Assembly (NCBI GenBank): GCA_041628225.1 | Contig: JBFKPQ010000047.1 | Location: 1 to 15,956 of the forward strand | Direction of reading: 5' to 3' | DNA length: 15,956 bases | Source: JBFKPQ01 sp041628225 | GTDB taxonomy: Bacteria; Actinomycetota; Acidimicrobiia; Spongiisociales; JAENVV01 | In this document: in pieces, positions 14,193 to 15,956 of the stretch | Layout of the letters: each line of letters starts with the position of its first letter | Numbering within the stretch: position 1 is the first letter of the stretch | Made by a program: the position numbers and the translations under genes | The notes under the pieces: model-generated | Told to the model about the DNA's origin: nothing | Database searches by the model: none | What the model saw: only the letters and a program-made list of their open reading frames with translations

Positions 14193-14221
14193 AGAATACA
14201 GCAAGTTGCTAACAATTGCAA
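14193..14221 (-). promoter_or_regulatory. Promoter of the XRE/HBHA-like operon (leaderless)
   Basis: On the lower strand TTGCAA (14221-14216) and TATTCT (14198-14193) are 17 bases apart, a textbook sigma-70-type spacing. The start codon at 14185 follows the -10 by seven bases. This is the best-formed promoter in the window and lies in AT-richer DNA than its surroundings. Confidence 0.75.
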
Positions 14222-14240
14222 GCGTTAGCTGCTGCAAGCG
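14201..14240. promoter_or_regulatory. Candidate operator: phased GCAAG repeats and GCTAAC/GTTAGC inverted repeat
   Basis: GCAAG occurs at 14201, 14218 and 14234, spaced 17 and 16 bases; the last two are GCAAGCG. GCTAAC (14208-14213) and GTTAGC (14224-14229) form an inverted repeat with a 10-base spacer. The repeats cover the -35 element and spacer, where a self-acting XRE repressor would bind. Confidence 0.5.
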
Positions 14241-14241
14241 A

Positions 14242-15360
14242 TCAGAAGAGGCCGGAGCGTTCGGCCAGCATCTGGTCGAGGGCTCCCTGCACGCGTCCCC
14301 GCACGGTCTCGGCCAGTTCGAGCACCGTCAGGCGGTCGACCCGGTCGCTCGGTTCTCCCACGTCGATGGGCTCGAGAAACCGGATGTACCATTTGATGGG
14401 AAGTGGGATGGGGTTCAACCACACGGCCATCTCTTCGACTCGCTGCTCCGGGAACACGAGGCGAACCAGCTGGGCCAGGCGCTTCGACGTGAAGAGCACG
14501 GGGTGCACTTCTTCGCCACCCACGATCGCCACCGGCACGATCGGGGCGCCGGTGCGCAGTGCCAGTTCCACGAACCCGCCGCGACCGAAGCGCTGGGTCT
14601 TGTACGCCTGATCCTGGCCCTTCTGGAAACCTGCCACTCCTTCGGGGAACACGCCGAGGAGATGACCCCGGCGGAGGATGTACAGGGCGTCTTGACGAGC
14701 TGCGTAGGCCGCTCCGGACTTGCGGTAGAGGTGCGAGACGAAGGGCAGCATGTTGAAGATCTCGGTTCCGATGAGGCGCACGCGTCGCCCTGGGTCGGCC
14801 TCGGTGGCGACGGCCAAGGCGAGCATGGCCCCGTCGTAGGGGAGTGCCGCGCCGGCGTGATTCGCCACCAGCAACCCCGGTCCTGACGTCGGGACGTGTT
14901 CGATGCCGGTGACTTCGACGCGGAAATAGTCCCGATAGAGAAACCCGCCGAGCAGTCTCAGCATGTCGGCCACGACGGGATCCATGCCGAGGGGGTCGGT
15001 GTCGTACGAGGCGAGGGCCAGCTGACGGAACAGTGCGGGCCAGGTGTCGAATCCGAGATGTCCCGCCACCGGGGCGGCCAGATCGAATACGTCGGATCCG
15101 CCGTGGAGCCGGCAACGGTCGCCGCCCGGCTCCGTGGCCAACCCGCAGGGGTGGCGACCGCTGAAGTGGCCGCACCGGCTGCCAGGGCTCTCGGGAGCGG
15201 GTGCAGGCTGCTCGGACTCTTCGCGGAGGTGATCGACCAGTGCCCTGACGAGATCCGCCTTGGTCGCCCGCGATCGTCCCGGCAGCTCGGCGGCCCGCGC
15301 CAGCGCGAGCAGCTCGGCCTTGGTGAGCCGTTCGAGGAGGGGGAACAGCCGGTCGCTCAT
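14242..15360 (-). CDS. PlsC-like acyltransferase with N-terminal SAP-like and Cys/His-rich extension
   Basis: A 372-residue protein. Residues about 140-372 are a PlsC/LPLAT acyltransferase domain. The catalytic histidine is in VANHAGAALPYDGAML (N167, H168, D176), the wider-spaced motif of the Rv0502-like group, and the acceptor motif is GVFPEGVAGFQKG (FPEG 238-241). Such enzymes move acyl chains from CoA or ACP to lysolipids at the inner membrane face. Residues 8-47 look like a SAP/Rho-N helical domain (LTKAELLALARAAELPG then KADLVRALVDHL). Residues 63-88 hold C63, H65, H70, C72, C83 and H86, ending CRLHGG, a likely zinc-binding knuckle. That front part is unexpected for an acyltransferase. 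The start overlaps the epimerase stop (ATGA). Confidence 0.88.
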   Translation of the reverse strand: MSDRLFPLLERLTKAELLALARAAELPGRSRATKADLVRALVDHLREESEQPAPAPESPGSRCGHFSGRHPCGLATEPGGDRCRLHGGSDVFDLAAPVAGHLGFDTWPALFRQLALASYDTDPLGMDPVVADMLRLLGGFLYRDYFRVEVTGIEHVPTSGPGLLVANHAGAALPYDGAMLALAVATEADPGRRVRLIGTEIFNMLPFVSHLYRKSGAAYAARQDALYILRRGHLLGVFPEGVAGFQKGQDQAYKTQRFGRGGFVELALRTGAPIVPVAIVGGEEVHPVLFTSKRLAQLVRLVFPEQRVEEMAVWLNPIPLPIKWYIRFLEPIDVGEPSDRVDRLTVLELAETVRGRVQGALDQMLAERSGLF

Positions 15361-15956
15361 CGGGCGAGCGCTTCCTCGACGGCGCGCCGTGTCGTGTGGC
15401 GCGGCTCGAATCCGAACACCGACGCCATGCGAGTCGTGTCGAGGTAACGGCCGTAGCGCAGCAGGTTGGCGGTGTGGCTCGCCAGTCGGGGGCCTCCCAA
15501 TGATGCGATGAGTTGCCGGGCTCTCTTGAGCTGGGGAGCGGGCAAGGGCTGAGGTAGCCGCCGACCGATGCGGAGCATCCGGCTCAGATAGAGAACACCG
15601 TCACCGGCGAGATTGAAGGTGCCGGCCATCGGTGTGTGCGCTGCGTGGATGAAGGCGTCCACGGCGTCGTCTTCGTGCAACATCTGGAGGCGCGGATCGA
15701 ACCCGAGGAGCGTCGGGACCACCCGCATGCGGAGGTACCGGCTGAGCGGGTTGGCGACCGTCGGTCCGAAGATCGGCGCGGGCCGCAGCACGGTGAATCG
15801 CACCTCGGGTAGTTCGTCGCGTATCTCGGACACGAATCGCTCGGTGTCACGGAGGTTGCGTTCGTACCGGGTGGCGCGACCGGCAATGCGGGTCGACTCG
15901 TCCAACACGGAGGCATGGCGGGGTCCGGTGGAATACACGGCTGCGTCCGACTTCAC
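15357..15956 (-). CDS. NAD-dependent epimerase/dehydratase (GalE2-like), N-terminus beyond window
   Basis: The C-terminal 199 residues of an extended short-chain dehydrogenase; the gene enters from the right edge, so the N-terminal NAD-binding glycine motif is not visible. Visible family marks are AVYSTG at the end of the strand carrying the catalytic Ser/Thr, FTVLRPAPIFGP after it, and MLHEDDAVDAFIHA. The expected YxxxK is not plain: Y54 is followed by ERNL, as in the atypical GalE2-like branch where other residues replace it. The substrate cannot be named. It is translationally coupled to the acyltransferase. The pair matches the order Rv0501-Rv0502 in Mycobacterium tuberculosis. Confidence 0.83.
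   Translation of the reverse strand: MKSDAAVYSTGPRHASVLDESTRIAGRATRYERNLRDTERFVSEIRDELPEVRFTVLRPAPIFGPTVANPLSRYLRMRVVPTLLGFDPRLQMLHEDDAVDAFIHAAHTPMAGTFNLAGDGVLYLSRMLRIGRRLPQPLPAPQLKRARQLIASLGGPRLASHTANLLRYGRYLDTTRMASVFGFEPRHTTRRAVEEALAR

Noticed and set aside
14186..14221. Longer N-terminus for the XRE regulator from 14221
   Set aside because: The added residues (MQLLATCCILQT) come from the promoter hexamers and spacer. The family domain starts after the ATG at 14185.
1..15956. tRNA/rRNA genes, insertion sequences or integrase/attachment sites
   Set aside because: I saw no tRNA-like cloverleaf, transposase or integrase motif or flanking inverted repeats. A covariance-model scan would be needed to exclude small RNAs.

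Overview
The window is GC-rich with strongly G/C-biased codon third positions, many GTG starts and many ATGA start/stop overlaps. The lower-strand block 13182-15956 resembles a mycobacterial core neighbourhood (GalE2-like epimerase, PlsC-like acyltransferase, XRE regulator, HBHA-like protein). Together these suggest a chromosomal segment of an actinomycete. A deep lineage such as Acidimicrobiia is my inference; no rRNA or marker gene here settles it.

Layout. (1) 1-494, lower strand: remnant of an ABC-transporter substrate-binding protein (SBP_bac_5 type). It lacks its N-terminal part, carries a one-base frameshift near 351-356 and runs off the left edge. (2) 585-4321, upper strand: coxS, coxL and coxM, the [2Fe-2S], molybdenum and FAD subunits of an aerobic CO-dehydrogenase-like hydroxylase. 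The order S-L-M and the CoxL active-site loop AYRGAGR make it form II, whose physiological substrate is not firmly known. A strong hairpin plus T-tract (4341-4377) ends the unit. (3) 4403-12656, upper strand: an extended accessory region. It holds a rhodanese, coxD (MoxR AAA+), an exported M15 peptidase, a bacterial eRF1/Vms1-like protein, a nucleotidyltransferase-like protein of unknown role, coxE (VWA), two XdhC/CoxI-type proteins, a MocA-type cytidylyltransferase and coxG. (4) 12722-13126: a small DUF4332 helix-hairpin-helix protein, followed by a perfect hairpin that separates convergent transcription. (5) 13182-15956, lower strand: epimerase (cut by the right edge), acyltransferase with an unusual N-terminal extension, XRE regulator, and an HBHA-like coiled-coil protein with a Lys/Ala/Pro/Thr repeat tail.

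How the genes fit together. CoxSLM would form the enzyme. The MocA-like protein would convert molybdopterin to its cytosine dinucleotide form, and the XdhC-type proteins would handle or sulfurate that cofactor. CoxD and CoxE form an AAA+/VWA chaperone pair for active-site maturation, and CoxG would tether the complex to the membrane. The rhodanese could supply sulfur. Three genes not normally tied to CO dehydrogenases lie between coxD and coxE, and the last of them is translationally coupled to coxE. That insertion is the most novel-looking part of the window. In the lower-strand block, the XRE regulator has a well-formed leaderless promoter with phased GCAAG repeats and overlaps the HBHA-like gene, which suggests a self-regulated two-gene unit.
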